DNA from: Desulfatibacillum aliphaticivorans DSM 15576
GTDB taxonomy: Bacteria > Desulfobacterota > Desulfobacteria > Desulfobacterales > Desulfatibacillaceae
Length of the DNA stretch: 64,000 bases
Reading direction: 5' to 3'
NCBI RefSeq assembly: GCF_000429905.1
Contig: NZ_AUCT01000022.1
Coordinates: 1-64,000, forward strand
Shown: positions 26,010 to 35,405 of the stretch, piece after piece
How the letters are laid out: each line of letters starts with the position of its first letter
Position numbering within the stretch: position 1 is the stretch's first letter
Translations under genes and position numbers: made by a program
The notes under the pieces: model-generated
Told to the model about the DNA's origin: nothing
The model's database searches: none
What the model saw: only the letters and a program-made list of their open reading frames with translations

Positions 26010-27887
26010 TCAGGGCTTGCCCTGCTTTGTTTTGGCGCAGCCGGGAAAAATAGTCTTCACAGGTTCACGTGTGCTACTCCTACCTCTTTTTTGAGCCAGG
26101 GCCAATTCCATTTTAAGAACGTCGACGGACATAAGCCCTCCTGGATACGTTTTGGCGGCCGTCCTTATCCAATCTTCGGCAAGATCGAGCTTTCCCTGGT
26201 CTTTCAGGACGCAGGCCATCATGGCCGCCAGCTCGCCTTTGAGCAGATTGTTTGTGGTCTGAAAGTACGCTCTTTTGATCAAAGGCCAGCCCATGTCATA
26301 TTCTCCATCAACGACCAGGGCGCGCCCCATGGTCGCCGTCATCAAAGGCTCCCAAGGCAGGGTTACGTAAGCGTCCCGGGCGTATTGCCCTGCTTTGGAA
26401 AAGAATGCTGCGTCGTTGTTTTGATACACAAAATAGGCGAAACTCTGCCTGACCCAGGCGTTTGTAATGGGGTCCAGATCCTCGGCGTCCAGTAATGTAA
26501 GGAATAAATCCCGGGCTTCCGCCCATTCCCCCCGGCAGGACAGGGAACCGGCAAGACACCATAAAAGGTAGGGAGCACCCGGATAGTCCTTTAATCCTGC
26601 TCTTAACGCATCTTCTTCACGCTCTTCCCAGAGCAAAAAGCGGGAAAACGCCTCTTCAAAAGAACGACTATCCTCTACAGTGGGATTTTTCTTATCAGAC
26701 TGGATTAACAAACCGATCATTTGCTTAAAATCATCTATTGAAAATAAGGCGATCAAATTGGCAAGGATAAAAACAGGCGTCAAAGGCAAATCGGAGGACT
26801 GAAGATTCTCCAATAACAAGGCGGGGCCATACATCCAAATCAATGCTGTCGCCGTCAGTAGATTAGTTGCAGGGCCTGCAAATATCATCAGAAACAGCTT
26901 GAACCTCCTGCCCGAGACAGGCCCTCCAAGGGGCCTGACATAAGAAGATAGCCCCCCTTTATTGAAGAAGATGGGCAACTTGAACAAACGTGTTTTCCAG
27001 ACCGGAGCCCCTGAACCTATCTTTATTTCCAGCAGTCGAAAACCAGTAAGTTTCCCAACTACAGCGTGGCCGAGTTCGTGCAGGGCCACAGCGGGATAAA
27101 GGCACCAGAATAGAATAAAACCAATGAAAAACGGATTAGCTCCATTTTGGGAGAAAATTAGCAGGGACGACGCCAGCATAAGGGCGGCCAGCACTGCAGC
27201 CATAGTGAAAGGAGCGTCTACGGCAAGGTCGTAACGGGCATTGCATTGGGGGCACAAAAGTTTTTTAGGAAAGCCCCGTTTCCACCAAAAACTTCGTTGC
27301 ATATAATCGTTAATAAGGACGGATCGCGCTCCGCAGTGTTCACATACCGCCTGGTCCCTGCCTGTGAGTTTTTTGTCAAAAATCTCGAACAGCCTTTTTC
27401 GGGCGGGGAGTTCTTTTAAAAAAGTGCGCCATAGGCCCACCCAGCCATAAATCAAACAAGCCCATAAAAAACCCAAAAACGCCATACAGTTGGCATAGTC
27501 AAATTTCAAGGGCTCATCAGGATTCATACTGACAACAAAAAAATACGTTGTCAGCCAAAACAAACCGCTTATCAAAAATATGAGACAAGCCCCCACCCCT
27601 TCATCTTCAATAAGAGGAGAGATCTTGCTAAAATCCAGGAAAGGCGACTCAGGAGACAGCTTCTCCGTATCTATCGTACGCCTTTCAGCCCGCAGCAGAT
27701 TGGCGTTGGCAACGGCCCATTTCATGTAGCGGATTGTTATTGCAATGGTGAGAGCCAAGGATAGCGGGAATATAATGAAGGGACTGTTAAAAAAAAGATC
27801 CATTATAAAAACAATAAAGTAGAGCGTAATGGGAGCGACAACCAGGGTGGTTGCGAAAATCGTAATGTAATCAGGCTTCTTTTTCAT
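26010..27887 (-). CDS. M50-type membrane metalloprotease with zinc ribbon and TPR-like tail
   Basis: The 625-residue protein has two N-terminal helix pairs (residues ~10-55 and ~100-155). A four-cysteine ribbon follows (CEHC near 185, CPQC near 216). The site-2-protease core comprises HELGH at residues 270-274 inside a membrane helix, AGPATNLL near 335, and SIDDF near 380 as the third zinc-ligand motif. The last 220 residues are helical and TPR-like (WCLAGSLSCRGEWAEARDLF). Such proteases cut membrane-embedded substrates, often releasing regulators; the substrate is unknown. The fusion of a ribbon, an M50 core and a repeat tail is unusual. It is transcribed alone. Confidence 0.8.
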   Translation of the reverse strand: MKKKPDYITIFATTLVVAPITLYFIVFIMDLFFNSPFIIFPLSLALTIAITIRYMKWAVANANLLRAERRTIDTEKLSPESPFLDFSKISPLIEDEGVGACLIFLISGLFWLTTYFFVVSMNPDEPLKFDYANCMAFLGFLWACLIYGWVGLWRTFLKELPARKRLFEIFDKKLTGRDQAVCEHCGARSVLINDYMQRSFWWKRGFPKKLLCPQCNARYDLAVDAPFTMAAVLAALMLASSLLIFSQNGANPFFIGFILFWCLYPAVALHELGHAVVGKLTGFRLLEIKIGSGAPVWKTRLFKLPIFFNKGGLSSYVRPLGGPVSGRRFKLFLMIFAGPATNLLTATALIWMYGPALLLENLQSSDLPLTPVFILANLIALFSIDDFKQMIGLLIQSDKKNPTVEDSRSFEEAFSRFLLWEEREEDALRAGLKDYPGAPYLLWCLAGSLSCRGEWAEARDLFLTLLDAEDLDPITNAWVRQSFAYFVYQNNDAAFFSKAGQYARDAYVTLPWEPLMTATMGRALVVDGEYDMGWPLIKRAYFQTTNNLLKGELAAMMACVLKDQGKLDLAEDWIRTAAKTYPGGLMSVDVLKMELALAQKRGRSSTREPVKTIFPGCAKTKQGKP

Positions 27888-28056
27888 GGGTATTGAATCT
27901 CAGGCATTATTCTCCCGGCGGCGAAAAATGCGCTTATCATGCAAAAACATTCATGCTTATGTTTTTCATCGTAATGAAAACAGGATAGTTTGATAAGTAA
28001 GACGAATTTATAGCAGAAAAAACCGGATTTGGACAGGGTATAAACGATTTGATAAG

Positions 28057-28091
28057 GGAGGGCCTCCCTGGCGCCGAAGGCCCTCCTTTTT
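28057..28091. terminator. Hairpin downstream of pckA
   Basis: GGAGGGCC (28057-28064) and GGCCCTCC (28079-28086) form a perfect 8-bp GC stem, followed on the plus strand by five T residues. It lies nine bases beyond the pckA stop, so it probably ends pckA mRNA, although the T-run favours the other direction and there is little convergent transcription to end. Confidence 0.5.
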
Positions 28092-28099
28092 AGGGCGGT

Positions 28100-29689
28100 C
28101 TATAAGACGTTTTTTACGTCGTCAGGCACCTTGGCGGCGAACTGCTCGAAATTCTTTTTAAAGTCCTCGACCAGCTTTTGAGCTCTTTGGTCGTATTCCG
28201 CGGGATCCTTGGCCTGATTCCTGGGGTTCAGAATTTCCCCGGGAACTCCGGGGCAGGAAACCGGGACCTCAAAATTAAACAGGGGATCCTTGCGGTATTC
28301 CACGTTGTCCAAAGCGCCGGTGAGGGCGGCCTTGACCAAGGCCCGGCTGTACTTGATGGAAATCCGGTCTGCATTCGAGGCGGGCTCTCCGGCCCAACCC
28401 GTGTTTAAAAGCCAGCAATTGACCTCGTGCTGCAAGACCTTTTTCCGCAAAAGATCCGCGTACACATGGGGCTCCAGTGCCATAAAGGGGGCGCCGAAGC
28501 AGGTGCTGAAGGTGGCCTTGGGCTCGTTCACCCCGGCTTCCGTGCCCGCCACCTTGGCGGTGTAGCCGGACAAAAAGTGGTATTCGGCCTGGGCCGGGGT
28601 CAGCCTGGCCAGGGGGGGCATGACCCCGAACGCGTCGCAGGTGAGCATGACGACATTCTTGGGATGCCCGCACACACCCTCGCGCATGGCGCTGGGAATA
28701 TGGGCGATGGGGTAGGCCGCCCGGGTGTTTTCCGTCAGGCTGTCGTCGTCCAGGTCCACTCTGCGGGTGCGCAGGTTGATGCCCACGTTTTCCAGGATGG
28801 TTCCGAATTTGCGGGTGCATTCGTAGATTTCCGGCTCCGCCGTTTTGGATAACCGGATGACCTTGGCGTAGCAGCCTCCCTCGAAATTGAACAGGCCCCG
28901 GTCGCTCCATCCGTGTTCGTCGTCGCCGATAAGCGCACGCTCCGGGTCGGCGGAGAGGGTGGTCTTGCCGGTTCCGGACAGGCCGAAAAATACGGCCGCG
29001 TCGCCGTCCTGGCCCACGTTCACGGAGCAGTGCATGGAAAGCACTTCCTTTTGGGGCAGCAGGTAATTCATGAGGGTGAAGACGGACTTTTTAATTTCCC
29101 CGGCATAGGCGGTCCCGCCGATGAGGATGAGCTTCCGGCCCAGATTGACGATAATAAAGGCCTCGGAATAGGTCCCGTCCAGCTCGGGCACGGCCTGGAA
29201 CCGGGGCGCGTTAATGATGGTGAACTCCGGGTAATGGGACTCCATTTCGTCCTGGTCCTTGACCTGCACAAAAAGATTTCGGGCGAACAGGTTGTGCCAG
29301 GCGGTTTCCGTGATTACCCTTATAGGAACCCGGAATTCCGGGTCCTGGCCGGCGAAGCAGTCCTGGACGAAAAGGTCCTTGCCCTGGACGTAGGCCATGA
29401 GGCGATGCAGCAGGATATTGAATTTTTCCTCGGAAAGCCCTTTGTTTACGTCGCCCCACCAGAGGCGGTCCTGGCTGGAAGGCTCCCGGACCATGAACTT
29501 GTCGTGGGGGGAGCGGCCTGTGTGCTGGCCGGTGCGGACCACCATGGGCCCCAGATGGGCCATGACGCCTTCGCGCCTTTTAATGGCTTCTTCGTAAAGG
29601 CCGGGGGTGGATAGGTTCCAATACACTTGTCCCAGGTTTTTCAGGCCCAGGGCTTTGAGATCCTGTTTGCGTTTTTCTTCCGGGGACAT
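28100..29689 (-). CDS. pckA: Phosphoenolpyruvate carboxykinase (ATP)
   Basis: The enzyme converts oxaloacetate and ATP to PEP, ADP and CO2, the entry to gluconeogenesis. The start at 29689 follows AAGGAGGTTG; the frame is open 36 codons further but without a signal. The 529-residue product has the family length. Motifs include RTGQHTGRSPHDKF near residue 50, the kinase loop GLSGTGKTTLSADP near 235, IGDDEHGWSD, and the C-terminal adenine loop NTGWAG. In a CO2-fixing or fatty-acid-oxidising anaerobe it would link the TCA/Wood-Ljungdahl carbon flow to sugars. It is divergent from the ATPase and 2-oxoacid oxidoreductase genes. Confidence 0.96.
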   Translation of the reverse strand: MSPEEKRKQDLKALGLKNLGQVYWNLSTPGLYEEAIKRREGVMAHLGPMVVRTGQHTGRSPHDKFMVREPSSQDRLWWGDVNKGLSEEKFNILLHRLMAYVQGKDLFVQDCFAGQDPEFRVPIRVITETAWHNLFARNLFVQVKDQDEMESHYPEFTIINAPRFQAVPELDGTYSEAFIIVNLGRKLILIGGTAYAGEIKKSVFTLMNYLLPQKEVLSMHCSVNVGQDGDAAVFFGLSGTGKTTLSADPERALIGDDEHGWSDRGLFNFEGGCYAKVIRLSKTAEPEIYECTRKFGTILENVGINLRTRRVDLDDDSLTENTRAAYPIAHIPSAMREGVCGHPKNVVMLTCDAFGVMPPLARLTPAQAEYHFLSGYTAKVAGTEAGVNEPKATFSTCFGAPFMALEPHVYADLLRKKVLQHEVNCWLLNTGWAGEPASNADRISIKYSRALVKAALTGALDNVEYRKDPLFNFEVPVSCPGVPGEILNPRNQAKDPAEYDQRAQKLVEDFKKNFEQFAAKVPDDVKNVL

Positions 29690-29906
29690 TTTCAACCTCC
29701 TTGGAAAAGGGGAATTGTTCGTCATTATCAAACACCGAAATTTGACGCTTTGACAAATTTCGGACAGAGGGCTTGCACGCTTGCAAAAGGCCTGCAAATC
29801 ATTAGCATAGGTTGAAATATCAATATCTTAATACAAGTTCTCAACCGATCGAAGAAAAGTCGGCGCACAAAAAGCTTGACAACAAGGTCCTAAGACTAAA
29901 AACTGG

Positions 29907-29922
29907 TGCACTTTACGTGCCA
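29907..29922 (-). promoter_or_regulatory. Possible sigma-54 promoter of pckA
   Basis: On the minus strand TGGCACG-TAAA-GTGCA matches the sigma-54 consensus TGGCACG-N4-TTGCW with a single change, and keeps the essential GG and GC pairs ten bases apart. It points to pckA, whose start is about 215 bases downstream. The site is also part of a partial palindrome (GTGCAC/GTGCCAC), so a chance match or a repressor site is possible. Confidence 0.4.
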
Positions 29923-29965
29923 CAGACGTCCGCCGACCGGGGCGGGCGAGGCCGGGAGAAGTTCT

Positions 29966-30667
29966 ATGGAAAATAGCCAGGATTTGCTGATAATAACAGG
30001 TTCGTATGGCAGCGGCAAGACGGAATACGCTGTAAACCTCGCTGTAGAAAAGAATCAGGGAGGCGCGCCCACCACGCTGGTGGACCTGGACGTGGTCAAC
30101 CCTTATTTTCGCAGCCGGGACGTACGGGACCAATTCAGCAGTCTGGGCATTGAAGTGGTGGCGCCTGAAGGGGCTTACACCCACGCGGATTTGCCCATGC
30201 TATCGCCCCGGGTGAAAGGGGCGGTCAAGCGCACGGACCGGGCGGTTATCCTGGACGTTGGGGGAGACCCCATGGGCGCCCGGGTATTGGGCCGGTTTTC
30301 CCAGGACATCATGGCCAGGGCGTACAGCATGACCCTGATCGTGAACACCCGGCGGCCGGAAACGGAAGATTTGGAAAAAGTTCTGAACATGGCGGCAATG
30401 ATTCAGAGGGCTTCGGGTCTGCAAATCACAGAACTCGTGGCCAACTCCCACCTGATGGAGTTCACCGACACCGAAGTGGTCGTGGAAGGAATTGACGTGA
30501 CCAGGGAGGCTGCCCGGACTCTGAATGCAAAGTTTACAAGGGTCTGCGTGCTGGAAGACCATCTGGACAACGTGGACGCCTCCGCCCTGGACGCAGAATT
30601 GGTGGTGCTGAAGAAGTTTATGAAAAAGCCATGGGAGCCCGGATGCCACAAGGCCTACCGGTGTTAA
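29966..30667 (+). CDS. P-loop ATPase linked to 2-oxoacid oxidoreductase genes
   Basis: The start at 29966 follows GGGAGAAG; 20 further in-frame codons upstream lack a signal. The 233-residue product has an N-terminal P-loop ITGSYGSGKTEYAVNLA, then VDLDVVNPYFRSRD, and VILDVGGDPMGARV as a Walker B-like strand. This pattern matches SIMIBI-type ATPases, close to the CobQ/MinD-like group. Its position upstream of the ferredoxin, alpha, beta and gamma subunits of a 2-oxoacid oxidoreductase suggests a role in assembly or cofactor loading of that complex; this is inferred from position only. Confidence 0.78.
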   Translation: MENSQDLLIITGSYGSGKTEYAVNLAVEKNQGGAPTTLVDLDVVNPYFRSRDVRDQFSSLGIEVVAPEGAYTHADLPMLSPRVKGAVKRTDRAVILDVGGDPMGARVLGRFSQDIMARAYSMTLIVNTRRPETEDLEKVLNMAAMIQRASGLQITELVANSHLMEFTDTEVVVEGIDVTREAARTLNAKFTRVCVLEDHLDNVDASALDAELVVLKKFMKKPWEPGCHKAYRC

Positions 30668-30818
30668 GACGCACGTCGAAACGCAAGAACGGAGCCCCCG
30701 GCGCAATTATTTTATTCTTGAGTGGGTAAATACCCCGCAGCTTGCTGCGCTGATTCCGAGAAACGCTTCACAGCCATAATGAAGTGCACATTCGGACCGA
30801 AGGCTAGGAGATTTTTAG

Positions 30819-31022
30819 ATGGCGAGGATGACTGTTAACGAGTTCTATTGCAAAGGATGCGGCTTATGCATCGAAGCCTGCCCCAAGAAGATCATTGAAC
30901 TTGCCTCACACCTGAACGAAGCGGGATACCATCCCGCCGTTTGCGTGGACCAGGACAAGTGCAACGCCTGCACCCTTTGTTACGTGACCTGCCCTGACGG
31001 GGCCATCACCATAGAAAAATAG
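30819..31022 (+). CDS. 2-oxoacid:ferredoxin oxidoreductase, delta (ferredoxin) subunit
   Basis: The 67-residue protein is a 2[4Fe-4S] ferredoxin with CKGCGLCIEACP and CNACTLCYVTCP, each C-x2-C-x2-C-x3-C-P. It is the electron-transfer subunit of the complex encoded by the following three genes and carries electrons from the thiamine-bound intermediate to soluble ferredoxin. The gap to the alpha-subunit gene is only 21 bases. The upstream 150 bases hold a small palindrome CGCAGCTTGCTGCG (30736-30749). The order delta-alpha-beta-gamma is that of KOR/VOR enzymes from anaerobes. Confidence 0.93.
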   Translation: MARMTVNEFYCKGCGLCIEACPKKIIELASHLNEAGYHPAVCVDQDKCNACTLCYVTCPDGAITIEK

Positions 31023-31043
31023 CTGGCGAGGAGTTTGACGAAA

Positions 31044-32098
31044 ATGGGCAAAAAGGTTCTGATGAAGGGGAACGAGGCAGTGGCTGAGGCCGCCATATTG
31101 GCAGGATGCCGCCATTACTTCGCATACCCCATCACCCCCCAAAGTGAATTGATCGAATACATGGCCAAAAAGATGCCTCTGGTTGACGGCACCTTTTTGC
31201 AGGCCGAGAGCGAAGTGGCGGCAATCAACATGGTGCTTGGCGCCGCTGCATGTGGAGTGCGGGTTATGACCTCCTCCTCCTCCCCCGGCATTTCCCTTAA
31301 ACAAGAGGGCATCTCTTACATTGCGGCTTCCAGGCTTCCCGCAGTCATCGTGAACGTAACCCGTGGAGGCCCTGGCCTGGGCAACATCGCGCCCATGCAG
31401 TGCGACTATTTTCAGGCCACCCGCGGCGGCGGACACGGCGACTATTACACGCCGGTCTTGAGCCCGTCCACGGTCCAGGAATTCGCCGACATGGCCCCCC
31501 TGGCCTTTGAGATCGCCGAAAAGTATCTGACTCCGGTCATGATCCTGGGCGACGGCATGCTGGGCCAGATGATGGAGCCCGTGGAGTTCCCGGATTCCTA
31601 TGCGCCCCAGAAGGACCCCTCCGAATGGGCTCTGGGCGCACGGAGAACTCCGGACGACAGGCACATCATCAACTCCCTGTACATCGATCCGTACGTGCTT
31701 CAGGAAAAAACGGAAACCCTGTTTGAGGTCTACGAGGAAATCAAGAAAAACGAAATCCGTTTTGAGACCTATAACATGGACGCCGACGCCAAATACCTGA
31801 TCGTGGCCCACGGCACGGCCGCCCGCGTGGCCAAGTCCGCCGTGGACGCCCTGAAGGAAGAAGGCGTGGAACTCGCGTTGATCCGCCCGATTACACTGTG
31901 GCCCTATCCCTACGACGCCGTAGCGGAAGCGGCCAAGGGCAAGGAAAAGGTCATTACCATCGAGCTCAGCATGGGCCAGATGGTGGAAGACGTGAAGCTG
32001 GCGGTCTGCGGCGAATGTCCGGTGGAATTCATCGGCAAGGCCGGGGGCGTGGTTTTCACTCCCGAAGAGATTGTTTCTTTAATCAGGGAGAAAATATC

Positions 32099-32102
<4 letters not shown>
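31044..32102 (+). CDS. vorB: 2-oxoacid:ferredoxin oxidoreductase, alpha subunit (VorB/KorA type)
   Basis: The 352-residue protein binds the substrate side of the thiamine enzyme. It shows LMKGNEAVAEAAILAGC, YPITPQSELIEYMA (the family motif), the glutamate of QAESEVAAINMVLGAA, and TSSSSPGISLKQEG. These match 2-oxoisovalerate/2-oxoglutarate oxidoreductase alpha subunits, most like those annotated VorB, but substrate choice cannot be fixed from sequence. A TTG three codons upstream (31035) is possible, but GAGGAG has better spacing to the ATG at 31044. The stop overlaps the beta-subunit start by four bases. Confidence 0.9.
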
Positions 32103-32865
<763 letters not shown>

Positions 32866-32866
<1 letters not shown>

Positions 32867-33405
32867 TGGCGACCACAAGAATTCTTTGCGCGGGATTCGG
32901 CGGACAAGGCGCACTCCTGATCGGCAAGCTGGTTGCCGAAGCCGGCATGGCCGAAGGCAAGTTCGTAACCTGGCTGCCTTCCTACGGCCCTGAAATGCGC
33001 GGCGGAACCGCCAACGTCATGGTGGTGGTCTCGGATAAGCCCGTGGGCTCCCCCATCTTCACCAAGATGGACGTGCTCGTGGCTCTGAACCAGCCCTCTT
33101 TGGAAAAGTTCGCCAAGGACACCAAGGACGGCGGCCTCATCATCACCAATTCCGACCTGTGCGGCGAGCCGGAAAACAAGGATAAAATCAAGCTGGCCCC
33201 GGTGCCCTTGACCAAAATCGCCGAGGAAATCGGCAACGTCAAGGCCGCCAATATGGTGGGCGTAGGCGCTCTCTTGCAGCTCACCGGCTGCGTGGACCGC
33301 AAAAGCGTGGAAGATTATCTTTCTCACATGATGAAGGAAAAGAATCCCGCCCTGTTGGAAACCAACATGGCGGCCATCGACAAAGGCGCATCCTACGTGT
33401 CCTGA
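32866..33405 (+). CDS. 2-oxoacid:ferredoxin oxidoreductase, gamma subunit
   Basis: At 179 residues this is the small catalytic-domain subunit, with the family opening ILCAGFGGQGALLIGKLVA and SYGPEMRGGTANVMVVVSD near residue 40. It completes the four-gene complex that converts a 2-oxoacid plus CoA to acyl-CoA, CO2 and reduced ferredoxin, or the reverse in carbon fixation. It begins on the last base of the beta-subunit stop. A strong terminator follows 23 bases after its own stop. Confidence 0.93.
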
Positions 33406-33428
33406 TAGCCCTAAGACGAATTGATCCT

Positions 33429-33474
33429 AAAAGGGGAGGAGGCCGGAATAATAAAGGCTTCTTCCCCTTTTTTT
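33429..33474 (+). terminator. Rho-independent terminator of the 2-oxoacid oxidoreductase operon
   Basis: AAAAGGGGAGGAGGCC (33429-33444) pairs with GGCTTCTTCCCC (from 33456), giving a long GC-rich stem with one or two mismatches, followed by seven T residues. It lies 23 bases beyond the gamma-subunit stop and ends just before the IS66-type element. Confidence 0.88.
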
Positions 33475-33554
33475 GGTTAAAGCGTTGGGAGGGCGTCCAT
33501 TCGACTGGAGTCCCGGGTTTCAGGCGGCGTAAAGGCCGAACCTCATGTGCCGAG

Positions 33555-35153
33555 GCGCCCTGGCAAAAAGATTCGTAAGCGTTCAGGGGGTTAAAAAAAC
33601 ACTACATAGGAATCATTCCTACTAGACATGCCCTCTTTTATGTGCTAGGGTTATTTCATGAAACCCAAGCGCCCCATATCCAACCTGGACTGGCAACTCA
33701 CTCCCCAACCTGTGCGTGAGTATGTGCTCTATCTGGAACGCACCGTCCAACAGCTTCAACAATCCGTGGACCAACTCACCCAGCTTGTTCAGGAACAAGG
33801 CCAAATCATTCAACAGCAAAACAAACGCATTGAAAAGCTGGAAGCCCGGCTCAACAAGAACTCCGGCAATTCCAACAAGCCGCCTTCCTCCGATCCGCCG
33901 TACCAGGGTCCCAGGAAGACAAGCGCCCCCAAGAAAACCGGTGCAAGGAAGGGCGGCCAAAAAGGTCACAAAGGACATCGCCAAGCCCTTATGAAGCCCA
34001 CCAGCACCGTGGACGTCCTGCCCGTCCAATGCTCCTGCGGGTGTCGTGACCTGTCCCCCTGCAGGGAAGAACCCTTTCATACGCATCAGGTTGTGGAGTT
34101 CCCGGAAATCCCCATGGACATCACCCATTTCCATCTGTTCTCCGCTAAGTGCCGCCATTGCGGGCGCAAGGTCAAGGGACGCATCCCGGAGGAAAGCAAG
34201 ACCGGCTACGGCCCCCGGTTCTCCGCCCTGGTCGCCCAACTTTCCGGCGTGTGCGGGGAGTCCAGGGAAACGGTCCGGGATTTTGTCCGGTCCGTTCTGG
34301 GGGTTCCCATTTCCACAGGGGGGATCCAACGCATCCTGGACAGGACGTCCCAGGCCCTTTCCCCGGTTTACGACGCCATCGCCCGCGAAGTCCGGAACGC
34401 CCCGGTCAACCATGTGGATGAAACCTCCTGGAAAAACGAGGCAAAACTCGAGTGGCTGTGGGTCATGGCCAACCGCAGGGCGGCGTTCTTCATGATCCAC
34501 AAGAACCGCTCTTACCAAGCCTTTTGCCAATTGGTGGATGCCTGGGAGGGCATCCTGATTAGCGATGACTACGCCCTTTACCGCAAATGGGTTAATGAGC
34601 GGCAATCCTGCCTGGGCCATCACACCCGCCGGGCCAGGGACCTCTCCCAAAGAAAAGACCCTGAGTTGGCCCGGTTCGGAGCCCATCTCAAAAACGAGTT
34701 GAAACGCCTCATGAAATGGGAGCATGAAACGCCCGCCATGGGCGAGTGGCGGGCCTTCATGGCCCGGTTCAAGGGACTTTTGAACAAGCACTGTCAACGC
34801 AAGGATGAGAGCGGGGTCTTGTCCCGGCGCCTCGTCAAGGAGATGGAAAGCCTGTGGCTCTTTTTGTCCGAACCCGAGGTGGAGCCCACCAATAATCGGG
34901 CGGAGCGGGCCTTGCGTTTCGGGGTGCTGTGGCGCAAACGCAGCCTGGGAACCCAGAGCGAAAAAGGCGACCGCTGGGTGGAGCGCATCCTCAGCCTCAA
35001 GCATACCTGCGGGATGCACGGCATCCCTGTGTATCCCAGGCTCGTCCAAATTATCTCCGACTTCCTCAATGGCCGACCAACCGATCTTGCATGGATCAGC
35101 AGTCTGGGCTAAATACCCCCTGAAGGCTTACAAAGATTCTTTGCCAGGGCCGC
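33555..35153 (+). mobile_element. IS66-family insertion sequence with ~40-bp terminal inverted repeats
   Basis: The left end (33555-33591, beginning GCGCCCTGGC and ending CAGGGGG) matches the right end read backwards (35153-35114, GGCCCTGGC ... CAGGGGG) over about 38 bases with a handful of changes. The ~1.6-kb element holds one transposase gene and no orfA/orfB (TnpA/TnpB) genes, as in the ISBst12-type branch of IS66. No 8-bp target duplication is seen at these boundaries, so the outer ends may be off by a few bases or the flanks rearranged. It sits between the oxidoreductase terminator and a dockerin fragment. Confidence 0.85.
33658..35112 (+). CDS. IS66-family transposase
   Basis: The 484-residue protein has an N-terminal coiled coil (residues ~20-65), then a KNSGNSNKPPSSDPP linker. 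A zinc-ribbon follows (CSCGC near 123, CRHCG near 164), then the catalytic core. The core shows NHVDETSWK near residue 258, ISDDYALY near 300 and NNRAERALR near 412, which supply the DDE triad. The full family length and unbroken frame suggest that it is functional. It fills almost all of the element between its two inverted repeats. Confidence 0.95.
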   Translation: MKPKRPISNLDWQLTPQPVREYVLYLERTVQQLQQSVDQLTQLVQEQGQIIQQQNKRIEKLEARLNKNSGNSNKPPSSDPPYQGPRKTSAPKKTGARKGGQKGHKGHRQALMKPTSTVDVLPVQCSCGCRDLSPCREEPFHTHQVVEFPEIPMDITHFHLFSAKCRHCGRKVKGRIPEESKTGYGPRFSALVAQLSGVCGESRETVRDFVRSVLGVPISTGGIQRILDRTSQALSPVYDAIAREVRNAPVNHVDETSWKNEAKLEWLWVMANRRAAFFMIHKNRSYQAFCQLVDAWEGILISDDYALYRKWVNERQSCLGHHTRRARDLSQRKDPELARFGAHLKNELKRLMKWEHETPAMGEWRAFMARFKGLLNKHCQRKDESGVLSRRLVKEMESLWLFLSEPEVEPTNNRAERALRFGVLWRKRSLGTQSEKGDRWVERILSLKHTCGMHGIPVYPRLVQIISDFLNGRPTDLAWISSLG

Positions 35154-35171
35154 CCAATTTTGTTTCTCAGG

Positions 35172-35405
35172 CTATTTGCTTGCGCGAATAACCTGGAAGA
35201 TATACATCACCTCGGCCAAGCCGATCATGCCGTCGCCGTTGAAATCGGCTGCATCGCAGACCTCCCCGGCCGTCTCCATCCCGGCCAGGGCCTGAAGGGC
35301 AAGCACGGCGTCCGTCAGGTTGACCGCGCCGCTGTCGTTGACGTCGCCTAGCGAAACAAAATGGGGCGACATGTCATCGGTTTTTTTAACATACAATCTC
35401 ATCAA
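35172..35405 (-). pseudogene. Dockerin-like C-terminal domain split from the FG-GAP protein by a frameshift
   Basis: The 77-residue frame contains two calcium-binding-type repeats, GDVNDSGAVNLTDAVLALQ and ADFNGDGMIGLAEVMYIF, the dockerin type I pattern. It has no signal peptide or ribosome-binding site of its own and overlaps the end of the upstream FG-GAP gene by 20 bases in another frame. The same type of domain ends the secreted protein at 41163. The simplest reading is that this is the C-terminus of the FG-GAP protein, separated by an indel near a run of seven A residues (minus strand). Translational coupling of a separate small protein is the alternative. Confidence 0.65.

Noticed and set aside
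7644..30749. CAGCTTGCTG palindromes (7644-7659 and 30736-30749) as a repeat family
   Set aside because: Only the ten-base core is shared in the window; too short to call a family without a genome-wide count.
33622..35049. 475-codon open frame opposite the IS66 transposase
   Set aside because: Antisense of a clear DDE transposase; no start signal, no motif.
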